From Thermocatellispora tengchongensis (GTDB lineage: Bacteria > Actinomycetota > Actinomycetes > Streptosporangiales > Streptosporangiaceae): a stretch of DNA of 64,000 nucleotides. Numbering within the stretch: position 1 is the first letter of the stretch; each line of letters starts with the position of its first letter. The DNA lies in the NCBI RefSeq assembly GCF_014202315.1, contig NZ_JACHGN010000027.1, positions 80,721 through 144,720 on the forward strand. The letters run 5' to 3'. The notes below the pieces were generated by a model. That model saw nothing but the letters and a program-made list of their open reading frames with translations, made no database searches and was not told where the DNA came from. Made by a program: the position numbers and the translations under genes. Shown here piece by piece: positions 53,547 through 61,776 of this stretch.

Positions 53547-54454
53547 ACGGGCGGCCCTGGCTCAACCCGATGAGCGTGCCCGGCTCCGCGCGGGGACGCA
53601 CCCCGCCGCTGCGCGTGTGGGACGCCGAGAACTGCCCGCCCCACCTGTTCTCCGACGACATCGACGGCGTGGCCGAGTGCGTGACGGCCTTCCGGCGGGT
53701 GTTCGCCGACCCGGCGCGGGCGATGGAGGACGGCCACCTCACCTTGGTCACCGGCCCGTCGGGCACCGGCAAGACCTCGCTGCTCGGGCGGCTGGCGGCG
53801 ATACTGGCCGAGGCCGAGCCCGGCACCCGGGTCTGCGACCTCACCTACGCCGGCTTCGACGTGACCGGCGAGGAGATCCGCCAGCAGATCATCCTCAAGG
53901 CGCTGCGCGAGCTGAACCTGGACGACGAGTCGCGCGACCGGCTGATCGGCCAGCAGGACGTGACCCCGTTCTTCGTGGACCTGACCAAGGCGCTGCAGGC
54001 CGCCGGGCAGTACCTCGTGGTGCTGCTGCCGCCGTCCCCGCCGCTGGAGGCCGTGGAGGCGATCAGGAACCGGCTGATCTCCGGCCGGGTCGTGTTCATG
54101 GTCGAGAGCAGCGAGACGGAGCTGGTGCCGCGGATCAGGCAGCGCTGGGAGCGCGTGCCCGAGAGCGTCGCGCTGCACCTGTCGCTGAGCGAGCTGGCCG
54201 TGGAGGAGGCCGAGCGGTTCATCGAGGAGCGCATCAGGCACGCCTCCGTCGGCGCCACCGTGCCGACCCTCAAGCCGGGCACCGTCGAGACCGTCTGCCG
54301 CGAGGCCAAGATCGTCACGATCCGCCGCCTGTACGGCATCTTCAACGACGCCTTCACGCTCGCTGTGAAGGAAAGGAGGCAGTCGATAGACTCGGAGTAT
54401 GTGCTCGCCACGTACTTCGAGTACCTGACGGACCTCGACGCCCTGAGAGGGTGA
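53543..54454 (+). CDS. AAA/STAND-type ATPase, smaller partner
   Basis: A 303-residue P-loop ATPase from GTG 53543. Walker A is LVTGPSGTGKTSLLGRL near 67-83, and the Walker B-like segment is YLVVLLPPSPPLE near 153-165, where the usual Asp/Glu are missing. FMVESSETELVPRIRQRW follows as a sensor-1-like strand. A helical lid ends the protein with RRQSIDSEYVLATYFEYL. Such ORC/Cdc6-like AAA domains occur in ATP-driven switches. The lack of acidic Walker B residues suggests reduced hydrolysis. It sits 4 bases before the next, larger ATPase. Confidence 0.75.
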   Translation: MNGRPWLNPMSVPGSARGRTPPLRVWDAENCPPHLFSDDIDGVAECVTAFRRVFADPARAMEDGHLTLVTGPSGTGKTSLLGRLAAILAEAEPGTRVCDLTYAGFDVTGEEIRQQIILKALRELNLDDESRDRLIGQQDVTPFFVDLTKALQAAGQYLVVLLPPSPPLEAVEAIRNRLISGRVVFMVESSETELVPRIRQRWERVPESVALHLSLSELAVEEAERFIEERIRHASVGATVPTLKPGTVETVCREAKIVTIRRLYGIFNDAFTLAVKERRQSIDSEYVLATYFEYLTDLDALRG

Positions 54455-54458
54455 CCCC

Positions 54459-56654
54459 ATGGCCGCCGGCGACAACCCCTTCCCCGACACGCCGTTCGTC
54501 ACCATGGACGGCGTCGCCGCAGGTGGCCGGGCCACCGTGGTCACCTCCGCGGTGCGCACCGCGCGCGAGCTGATCGACGCCCGCGCGGGCGGCCCGGGGA
54601 GCGGCGGGCTCGTCCTGGCCATCGTCGGCGAGCCGGGCACCGGCAAGAGCCACCTCGCGGGCGACCTCGTGGCCCGCACCGCGAACCGGGCGCGCACCGA
54701 GCCGGGCCGCTCCCGGCAGTTACGGGTCGACGGCGCCGCGGGCGGCTTCGCCCGCGCCTACAGCGAGACCCTGATCGGCGAGCTGATCCGCGAAGAGGTG
54801 CTGGGCGACCTGGTGGAGGACTACTTCGCCGACGTCACCGCCTCCCACCTGGAACGCCTCGACGGGCTGCGCGACCGGCGCGAGCTGATCGAGGGGCTGC
54901 GCGCCCGCCACTACGACGCGCGCAAGGTCATCGAGCGGTTCTACCTGTCCGAGAGCGAGATCCGCGACGAGCTGCGCCGCCGGCTGCACGACGTCACCGG
55001 CCGCGACGACTTCTCCCGCGCGCTGGCCCTGCTGCACCAGGGCGGCTTCCAGACCGAGGTGTGGGCCTGGCTGGCCGGGCTGCCGCCGAGCGAGGCGCTG
55101 CGCGAGCGCGGCATCGTGCAGCCGATCGAGGGCGACCTCGGCGCGTTCGCCGCCTTCGGCACGCTCACCATGCTGTTCGCCCGGCAGGGCCACCGGCTGG
55201 AGCTGTTCGTCGACGAGTTCGACGCGATCGTGCCGTCCGGGCCCGGCCGCGAGGAGGTCGTGCGGGCGGTCAAGAAGCTCGCCGACGTGTTCATCGAGGC
55301 GGGCGGCCTGCTGGTCTTCTGCGCGCTGCCCTCGACCTACCAGAGCCTGCCCAGCGGGCTGCGCGACCGGGCGCACGAGGTGCGCCTGGCCCCGTTCGGC
55401 CAGGCCGAGACCGAGGACGTCATCCGGCTCTACCAGGACGGCGGCCTGTTCCCGCACACCCCGCACAGCGCGGCCGAGATCCGCCGGCTGTCCGGCGGCA
55501 ACCCGCGCGAGATCCTGCGGCTGCTGCACCGCACCTGGCGCCCCGCCCCCGAGCTGACGGCCGGCCACATCCGGGCCTCGCTGCGGGTCGAGCCGCTGGA
55601 GCGGGCCGCCGGCCACGCCGAGGTGCGCCGGGTCATCGAGGACGCCCTGGTGTCCGGCGGCTGGCGCCCGCAGAGCGGGGTGCGCATGGCCGGGACCACC
55701 GTCGATCACTGGATCAGGCTGGCGGGCAACAAGGCGGTGGCGGTGCTGGTCGCCGACTCCCTGATCGACGAGGACGACGTCGCCCGGGTGCGCAGGCGGG
55801 TGGTGGCGCTGCGCGAGGAGCACCCGGCCACCGAGGTCGTGGTCGTCACCCGCGGCTACGCCGCGCCCGAGGACGCCCGCGCGGTGGCCGCCCTGGTGGG
55901 GCGCGACGTGCTGGCGGCCGGCGACGACCTCGGCGACGCGGTGCGGATTGCCGTCGAGGACGCCCGGCGGCGGCTGAGCGCATTCGCCCAGGACGAGATG
56001 GCCCTGGTCCTGGAGGGCCTGGAGCGGGCCAACCTGCAGCACATCGAGACCCAGCGGCTCGCCCGCGCCATCCTCGGCGAGGTCAGCGCGGGCTTCGACC
56101 GCCTCGCCGCCGCCGTCCCCGCGCCCGCCACACCGGGGGGCGCGCCGGCGGGGCCGCCGCCCCTGCCGCCCAGGATCGAGGAGCACTTCGCCGCCGCGTC
56201 CTCGGCCCTCGGCCTGCTCACCGACACCAGGAGCATGTTCGCCGGCCTGTTCCGCCCCAAGGGCCCCGACGCCCCCGCCGCCCGGGGGGTGCCGCGCGAG
56301 CGGCGGCTCACCCCCGAGCTGTACCAGGCGATCGGGGTCGCGGTGCTGTACCGGGGGCTGCTGGAGGAGTTCCGCGCGGCCGTGGCGGCCTGGTTCCGCG
56401 ACGCCGCGCCCGACCGGACGCCGGGCCCGGCCGAGCGCGACGAGCTGCACCGCATCTGCTTCGACTTCACCACCGCGGCGCAGCGGCTGCCGCTGTTCCA
56501 GCTCGACCGGATCGCCGAGCAGGCGCCCTTCGCCGAGCCCGACGACGGCTACCGGCGCATCACCCGCAGCTACCGCCGCGCCACGGTCAAGTCGGCGCTC
56601 CAGGGGCTGGGCGACCGGGTCTTCCGCGCCGCCGTCGATCCCGCCCCGGGGTGA
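54459..56654 (+). CDS. Large AAA ATPase (ORC/STAND-like) with unassigned C-terminal region
   Basis: A 731-residue protein. Walker A VGEPGTGKSHLAGDLV is near 55-70 and Walker B RLELFVDEFDAI near 245-256, with a sensor-1-like LLVFCALPSTYQSL. The lid (APFGQAETEDVIRLY, LSGGNPREILRLL) is ORC/Cdc6-like. After it, residues about 400-510 (VDHWIRLAGNKAVAVLVADSLIDEDD, ATEVVVVTRGYAAPEDARAV) look like an alpha/beta domain reminiscent of restriction-endonuclease folds, though I see no clear PD-ExK set. The last 200 residues are helical. It is the main enzyme of the three-gene operon. Anti-phage or signalling roles are speculation. Confidence 0.75.
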   Translation: MAAGDNPFPDTPFVTMDGVAAGGRATVVTSAVRTARELIDARAGGPGSGGLVLAIVGEPGTGKSHLAGDLVARTANRARTEPGRSRQLRVDGAAGGFARAYSETLIGELIREEVLGDLVEDYFADVTASHLERLDGLRDRRELIEGLRARHYDARKVIERFYLSESEIRDELRRRLHDVTGRDDFSRALALLHQGGFQTEVWAWLAGLPPSEALRERGIVQPIEGDLGAFAAFGTLTMLFARQGHRLELFVDEFDAIVPSGPGREEVVRAVKKLADVFIEAGGLLVFCALPSTYQSLPSGLRDRAHEVRLAPFGQAETEDVIRLYQDGGLFPHTPHSAAEIRRLSGGNPREILRLLHRTWRPAPELTAGHIRASLRVEPLERAAGHAEVRRVIEDALVSGGWRPQSGVRMAGTTVDHWIRLAGNKAVAVLVADSLIDEDDVARVRRRVVALREEHPATEVVVVTRGYAAPEDARAVAALVGRDVLAAGDDLGDAVRIAVEDARRRLSAFAQDEMALVLEGLERANLQHIETQRLARAILGEVSAGFDRLAAAVPAPATPGGAPAGPPPLPPRIEEHFAAASSALGLLTDTRSMFAGLFRPKGPDAPAARGVPRERRLTPELYQAIGVAVLYRGLLEEFRAAVAAWFRDAAPDRTPGPAERDELHRICFDFTTAAQRLPLFQLDRIAEQAPFAEPDDGYRRITRSYRRATVKSALQGLGDRVFRAAVDPAPG

Positions 56655-56684
56655 CGCCCACGTCCACGGCTTGCCGTCACCGCT

Positions 56685-57713
56685 TCACGAGGCGGGCACG
56701 CGGGCGGCGGCCTCGGTCAGGCGGCGCTCGGCCCGGCGCACGGCCCGCTGCTCGGTGGTCACGCCGAACACGAACGTGCCCCGGGCGGGGAGCATCTGCG
56801 CGTACAGGGCGCCCTCCTGCACGTCCAGCACGATCCGCCGCACCCCCGAGGACGTGACCGGCCACAGCGTCTGGGCCAGCAGCGACATCTCGCGCCTGGT
56901 ACGCGAGGCCGCCTCGGCGTAGCGCTCGCGGCGCGCGGCCGGCGACAGGCGGCCGGGCCGGGCCGCCGCCAGCGGATGGTCGAAGCGGTCGGCGTCGAAG
57001 ACGTGCCGCCAGTCGCGGTAGCACGCGAGATAGTGCAGGTCGAGCGGGTGCAGCGCCGACTCGGCCAGCGCCCGCCCCCACCCCGGCGCCCCCTCGCTGA
57101 TCCGCAGCTCCCAGCCGGGATCGACCGGCGGCAGCTCCCCGCCGGGGTCGCCGCCGGGATGCTCGTCGGGCTGGCCGAACACCTCCATCCGGATGTCGGT
57201 CATCAGCAGCGACAGCTCGCGGTCGGTGGCCGTCGCCGCGTCGCCGTCGGGCAGGCCGGCCGGCAGATACCTGACCGCGACCAGGTACTCGCCCGGCCGC
57301 ACCCGGCCGCAGAACACCAGGCTCTCGGGGCCCTCGACGACCGTCCGCATCAGCTCGCCGGTGCGCAGCGCGGTCAGCGTCAGGTCGAACCGCTCGATCT
57401 GCGCCACGAGCTGCCGGGCGGCGTCGATGTGGGCCTGCCGCAGCCCGTCGTGCGGCTTGACCGGGCAGCGCTCGTGGTCGAACACGTCCAGCCCGAGCAC
57501 CGCGAAGCCCTGGCGCACGTACACCATCGAGTGGGGGCCGTCGTGGTCGGCGAGCAGGTCCTCGCACCAGCGCACCACGTCGTCGAAGGCGATCAGGGCC
57601 TCACCGCCGCCCGGCCGGTCGGCCACGCCCCACTCGGGGGAGAAGTCGTGCACGGCGGGCCGGGCGGCGCGCCTGGGCCGCCGCTCGTCGCGCGGCACGT
57701 GTGCTGATGTCAT
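56685..57713 (-). CDS. Uncharacterised protein linked to the Fxs locus
   Basis: A 342-residue soluble protein with no recognised family. Visible parts include EALIAFDDVVRWCEDLLADHDGPHSMVYVRQGF, a central LVFCGRVRPGEYLVAVRYLPAG, PLDLHYLACYRDWRHVFDADRFDHPL and RRIVLDVQEGALYAQMLPARGTFVFGVTT. It begins 33 bases after the fxsT stop with GGGAGGGA upstream and is read in the same direction, so it is probably the last gene of the fxsA-fxsT transcript. It lacks the TIR-like start of FxsC. It converges with the ATPase operon. Confidence 0.7.
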   Translation of the reverse strand: MTSAHVPRDERRPRRAARPAVHDFSPEWGVADRPGGGEALIAFDDVVRWCEDLLADHDGPHSMVYVRQGFAVLGLDVFDHERCPVKPHDGLRQAHIDAARQLVAQIERFDLTLTALRTGELMRTVVEGPESLVFCGRVRPGEYLVAVRYLPAGLPDGDAATATDRELSLLMTDIRMEVFGQPDEHPGGDPGGELPPVDPGWELRISEGAPGWGRALAESALHPLDLHYLACYRDWRHVFDADRFDHPLAAARPGRLSPAARRERYAEAASRTRREMSLLAQTLWPVTSSGVRRIVLDVQEGALYAQMLPARGTFVFGVTTEQRAVRRAERRLTEAAARVPAS

Positions 57714-57746
57714 CGCGGTCGGTCCCTCCCGGTGCCCCGGCGCGGC

Positions 57747-60700
57747 TCAGTGGCCGGGCAGCTCCACGTCGATGTCCTCGCGCGGCGCGGACGGGCGCTC
57801 GCCGCGGCGGCGCGCCTCGGTGTCGGCCAGGTTGGCCAGCACCGTGCGCACGCTGGGGTGGTCGGCGGGCAGCCGGGCCGCGAACCCGTCGGCGGCCTCG
57901 CGCTCCAGCTCCGCCGCGCTCTCCAGATGGCCCAGCCGGACCAGCGTGCCGGCGTGGTTGGCCATCGCGGCCAGCGTCAGCGGGTGCCAGGGGCTCAGCG
58001 CCGCGCGCAGCAGCCGCACCGCCTCCTCCCCGAGCTGCCTGGCCCGGTCCAGCTCGCCCGCCGCCCGCGCGTACACCGCCAGGTTCACCTGGCAGGCCAT
58101 GACGTACGGCATGCCGTAGCCGCGGGCGATCAGCCGCGCGTGGGTGGCCTCGGCGCGCTCCACGGCGTCGGCCCGCTTGCCCGCCGCGTGCAGGTCGGCC
58201 GCCAGGCTCATCGCACAGGCCAGCGTGCCGACGTGCGCGTCGCCGTAGATTTTCAGGTACTCCTCGTAGGTGTCGGTGTCGCGGCGCAGCGCCGAGGCGG
58301 TGTCGCGGGTGTGCCGGGCCACGATCGCCAGCCCCGTCTGCGCCCGCAGCCGGATCTCGGCCGGGCCGGGGCTCTGGCCGAGGTGCTCCAGGGCCTCGGT
58401 GAGCCGGGCCTGCGCGGCCCGGTAACGGCCCAGGTCGCGCTGGTAGCGGGCGATCCGGCAGGCGCACATCCACAGGTCGGGGTGGTCGTCGCCGTACATC
58501 GCGCGCAGCCGGGCGAACTGCCGCTCGGCCAGGCTCAGGGCCTCCTCCGCGTCGCCGCACAGCGCCGCCGAGGCCATCAGGTTGGTCAGGGTGCCGGACG
58601 TCAGCGGGTGCCGGTCGCCGAGCAGCCGGCTCAGGTTGCTCCAGATCGCGTGGTCCTCGGCGTAGGAGGCGGCGTAACGGCCCTGCAGCCGCAGGTCGGC
58701 GGCGTAGCCCGCGGCCACCGTGAGCGAGACCGGGGCGCGGCTGCCGTCCAGCAGCCGCTGCTCCACCACGGCCGGCTCGCTCTGCGCCGCGGCCTCGCGG
58801 TTGCGTCCCAGCGAGCGGTAGATGTTGGCGAGCTGGGTGCGCATGCCCGGGACGTGCACGTCGGGCAGGCCGCCGCCGCGCGCGGCCGTCCACTGCTCGA
58901 TCGCGCGCCGCGCCAGCGCCTCGCCCGCCTCCCACGACTCGCGGTCGTCGCGCAGCCACAGGAAGCGCACGTGGTTGACCAGCCAGGCGTGCACCGCCGG
59001 ATGCGGGCTCAGGTGGGCGTCCAGCGGCACCACGTGCGGGCGCAGCTCGGCGTAGACGCGCTCGTTGCCCGGCAGCGTGTCGGGCGCGTACGCCGCCAGC
59101 GCCTCGGCCAGCGCCTCCTTGCGCGCCGCCATGTCGGGCAGCCGGGCGCGCACCAGCTCGCGGGTGAAGCGGTGCATCCGCACCGACTCGCGCTCGAAGT
59201 CGGCCCGCACCAGCGCGTGGCGGGTGAGCCGGGTCAGCACCGCGTCCACGACCAGCGGATGCGCGAGCCCGCCGCCGGCCGGCGCGTGCGCCGGATCGAC
59301 GCCCGCGGCCGCGTCGGCGCGGACGCCCTCGCGGGCGGCGGCGCGGGTCTGCGGGGCCCGCAGCAGCCGGACGCCCACCCCCTCCTCCGACAGCAGCGCG
59401 CACGCCTCCAGGTACCACCTGGTCAGGTTGCCGCCCGGGTCGCCCGCCGCCGGGTCGTCGCGCGCGTCCTCCTCGGCCGCGGCCAGCGCCATGGCCACCA
59501 CCGCCCGGCCCGCGGGGGACAGCTCCGGGTGCGGGCGCAGCCGCGACAGGCGCACCAGCTCCTCCCGGAACCGGGACTCGAACGCCGCCACCGCGGCGCT
59601 CGCCGCCTCGGCCGCCGCGTCGTTGACCGCGCGGCGGCGGCCGTGCTCGGCGCGCAGCCACGAGCCCGCCAGCTCCACCGCGAACGGCAGGCGCCCCACC
59701 AGGGCCGCCGCCGAGGCGAGCGCCGGGCGCATGGCCGGAGGCAGGGCCCCGAGCGGGTCCATGTGGCGCAGCAGCAGCTCCACGGCCTCGTCCTCGGTGA
59801 ACTCGGCCACCTCGCAGCGCTCGTGCTCCTGCGGCCAGGGCGCCGAGCGCGTGGTGACCAGCACGTGACCGCCGCCCGCGCCGGGCAGCAGCCCGTCGAG
59901 CGCCGCCGGGTCGTCGGCGTTGTCGTAGACCAGCAGCCAGCCCTCGCGCCCGCCGGACAGGTGGCCGAGCGCCGCCCGCGCCGCGTCGCCGCCCGTGCGC
60001 AGCCCCAGCCGGTCGGCCAGGTCGCGCAGGCTGCGCCTGGCGGCCTCCGCGCCGTGCGCGGGCACCCACCACACCACGTCGTACGCGCCGCCGAACCTGC
60101 GCGCGTACTCGGCCGCCAGCTCGCTCTTGCCCCGGCCCGCCTCGCCGTCGAGCACCACCACCCGGCGGCCCGTGCCGGTGCCGAACCGGTCGCGCAGCTC
60201 CATCAGCGACCGCTCGCGGCCCACGAAGGAGCGCAGCGGCGGCGGCAGGTTGTGCACCGGAGGGTGTCCCGGGAAGCGGAAGCGCACCTCGTACTCGGGC
60301 AGCCGGGTGCCGAACCTGCGGGCCAGATCGACGTCGAGGGTCGCCTCGGTCCGGGCGCCCAGCTCCAGCTCCTCGGTCTCGGCGTTCCACCGGTGGACGC
60401 GCAGCCGCGCCTCGCGGGTGCGCGGCGCCCGCCGGTACGGCCCGCCGCGCGACCACCGCAGCGCCGGGTCGTCGTCGTCCTCCGCCCGCGCCCCGCGCAC
60501 GTCGGCCACGGCGGTGTCGCGGGTGGGCCGCACGTCGCCCGCCGCGGCCATGGGATACAGCGGCGCGGCCAGCCCGCAGGTGTTCAGCCACTCCGCCAGC
60601 CACTCGGCCCACACCCTGCCGTCGGGCTCGTAACGCACCACGACCCGCGACAGCGCGGTCAGCTTGCCGTCGGTCAGCGCCCGCGCCAGCGCCTCGTACG

Positions 60701-61334
60701 CCGCCGCCAGCGTCGGCGACTCCTCCAGCGGCGCGGTGCCGTCGTAGTAGGTGTAGGCGGGCCAGAACGGGATCTCCATGTCCGACCAGAGCACGTCGTC
60801 GCCCGAGTAGGGCCGGAAGGCCGCCCGCACCGCCTCCCGCGCCCGCGCCAGCGCCCCCGGCTCCTCCAGCGCCACCTGCATCGCCAGCGGCCGGATGCGC
60901 GTCTCGCGCCCGGCCAGCGCGCCCACCAGGGCGGCCTGCTCGGCGGCCTCGGCGATGCCCTCCATCGACGGGCGGAAGCACAGCACCACCTGGTCGGCGC
61001 CCACGGCGGTCCGGCGCAGGGTCTCCTCGTCGCGGCTCGGCACGTCCACCAGCACGTAGTCGTAGCCGGCGCCGGGCGCGGGCGGGGGCGCGGCGGGGCC
61101 GTAGAAGTCGATCCAGTGACCGGCGGGGGAGCGCAGCCGCAGCGGCACGCTCTCGTCGCCGCCCTCGGGCGGCAGCCGGCGGCGCAGGCAGCGGCGCAGG
61201 TCGGAGGGGTCGCGCCCGGGATCGACCACGGCCACCCGCATGCCGCCCCCGGCCAGCAGCAGCGCGAGCTGCGCCGTGGTCACGGTGCGGCCGAGACCCT
61301 CGCGCACCGCGTAGAACACGACCACACGTGCCAC
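57747..61334 (-). CDS. FxsT-like protein: MinD-like head, NB-ARC ATPase and TPR tail
   Basis: About 1,195 residues. The N-terminus (1-200) is MinD-like, but its P-loop YAVREGLGRTVTTAQLALLL has neither the KGG lysine nor the second lysine. At about 395-410 a normal NB-ARC Walker A follows (LDGEAGRGKSELAAEY), with GWLLVYDNADDP as Walker B and HVLVTTRS as the sensor. From about 760 to the end are TPR units (LANIYRSLGRNREAAAQSEPAV and repeats). This is the architecture called FxSxx-COOH system tetratricopeptide repeat protein. I start at GTG 61334 because GGAGGAGG lies just before it; ATG 61358 adds 8 residues. Lies between the precursor gene and the unknown gene. Its role with the peptide is not established. 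Confidence 0.85.
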   Translation of the reverse strand: MARVVVFYAVREGLGRTVTTAQLALLLAGGGMRVAVVDPGRDPSDLRRCLRRRLPPEGGDESVPLRLRSPAGHWIDFYGPAAPPPAPGAGYDYVLVDVPSRDEETLRRTAVGADQVVLCFRPSMEGIAEAAEQAALVGALAGRETRIRPLAMQVALEEPGALARAREAVRAAFRPYSGDDVLWSDMEIPFWPAYTYYDGTAPLEESPTLAAAYEALARALTDGKLTALSRVVVRYEPDGRVWAEWLAEWLNTCGLAAPLYPMAAAGDVRPTRDTAVADVRGARAEDDDDPALRWSRGGPYRRAPRTREARLRVHRWNAETEELELGARTEATLDVDLARRFGTRLPEYEVRFRFPGHPPVHNLPPPLRSFVGRERSLMELRDRFGTGTGRRVVVLDGEAGRGKSELAAEYARRFGGAYDVVWWVPAHGAEAARRSLRDLADRLGLRTGGDAARAALGHLSGGREGWLLVYDNADDPAALDGLLPGAGGGHVLVTTRSAPWPQEHERCEVAEFTEDEAVELLLRHMDPLGALPPAMRPALASAAALVGRLPFAVELAGSWLRAEHGRRRAVNDAAAEAASAAVAAFESRFREELVRLSRLRPHPELSPAGRAVVAMALAAAEEDARDDPAAGDPGGNLTRWYLEACALLSEEGVGVRLLRAPQTRAAAREGVRADAAAGVDPAHAPAGGGLAHPLVVDAVLTRLTRHALVRADFERESVRMHRFTRELVRARLPDMAARKEALAEALAAYAPDTLPGNERVYAELRPHVVPLDAHLSPHPAVHAWLVNHVRFLWLRDDRESWEAGEALARRAIEQWTAARGGGLPDVHVPGMRTQLANIYRSLGRNREAAAQSEPAVVEQRLLDGSRAPVSLTVAAGYAADLRLQGRYAASYAEDHAIWSNLSRLLGDRHPLTSGTLTNLMASAALCGDAEEALSLAERQFARLRAMYGDDHPDLWMCACRIARYQRDLGRYRAAQARLTEALEHLGQSPGPAEIRLRAQTGLAIVARHTRDTASALRRDTDTYEEYLKIYGDAHVGTLACAMSLAADLHAAGKRADAVERAEATHARLIARGYGMPYVMACQVNLAVYARAAGELDRARQLGEEAVRLLRAALSPWHPLTLAAMANHAGTLVRLGHLESAAELEREAADGFAARLPADHPSVRTVLANLADTEARRRGERPSAPREDIDVELPGH

Positions 61335-61383
61335 ACGAGCCTCCTCCTCGCGCCCCATCGCGGGACCGCGGGTCCTCCGGCCG

Positions 61384-61659
61384 TCAGGTCTCGTCGAGCG
61401 GGCTCGGAGATCCCTGGCTGAAATCGGTGTTGTAGACGTCGGAAATACCGGCGTTCTCACGGTAGATCCGCCGCAGGGACTCGGCCAGCACCGACGGCGG
61501 CATGGCGGCGATCCTCTCGATGTCGAGCCCGGTCAGATCGACGAGGTCGGAGCGGACGACCGGCGCCCCGGCCGGGCGCTCGCCGGGCGGGCCGTCGCCC
61601 CGTGCGGCGCGTTCTGCGCGCGGGGCGGCGTCGGCGGAGCTACTGTCGGATATCCCCAT
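61384..61659 (-). CDS. FxsA-like RiPP precursor, with atypical C-terminus
   Basis: A 91-residue peptide. The leader-like middle, SDLVDLTGLDIERIAAMPPS, VLAESLRRIYRENAG, matches the FxSxx-COOH precursor family. A usual member ends within five residues of F-x-S; here the end is VYNTDFSQGSPSPLDET, so the F-S is 13 residues before the stop and no F-x-S-x-x terminus exists. Possible ring-forming aromatics are the Tyr and Phe in VYNTDF. It is divergent from the maturase and is followed on the same strand by fxsT. GGGGAG precedes ATG 61659. It could also be a non-precursor relative. Confidence 0.75.
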   Translation of the reverse strand: MGISDSSSADAAPRAERAARGDGPPGERPAGAPVVRSDLVDLTGLDIERIAAMPPSVLAESLRRIYRENAGISDVYNTDFSQGSPSPLDET

Positions 61660-61711
61660 CGCTCCCCGAGTCTATGGGGGAGCGGCGCGGCATGGCGGCG
61701 CGCCGGGGACG

Positions 61712-61742
61712 TTGACGGGGATTCCCATCCGTGATCTATATG
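61712..61742 (+). promoter_or_regulatory. Candidate sigma-70 promoter of fxsB
   Basis: TTGACG at 61712-61717 and TATATG at 61737-61742 are separated by 19 bases (18 if CTATAT is taken). This is the best promoter-like sequence in the gap between divergent fxsA and fxsB. The expected start of transcription would be near 61749-61750, on a GTG in frame with fxsB, allowing a leaderless form. Confidence 0.45.
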
Positions 61743-61776
61743 AGGGTGCGTGCGATCGGTGAAGGGACGAGGAGCC

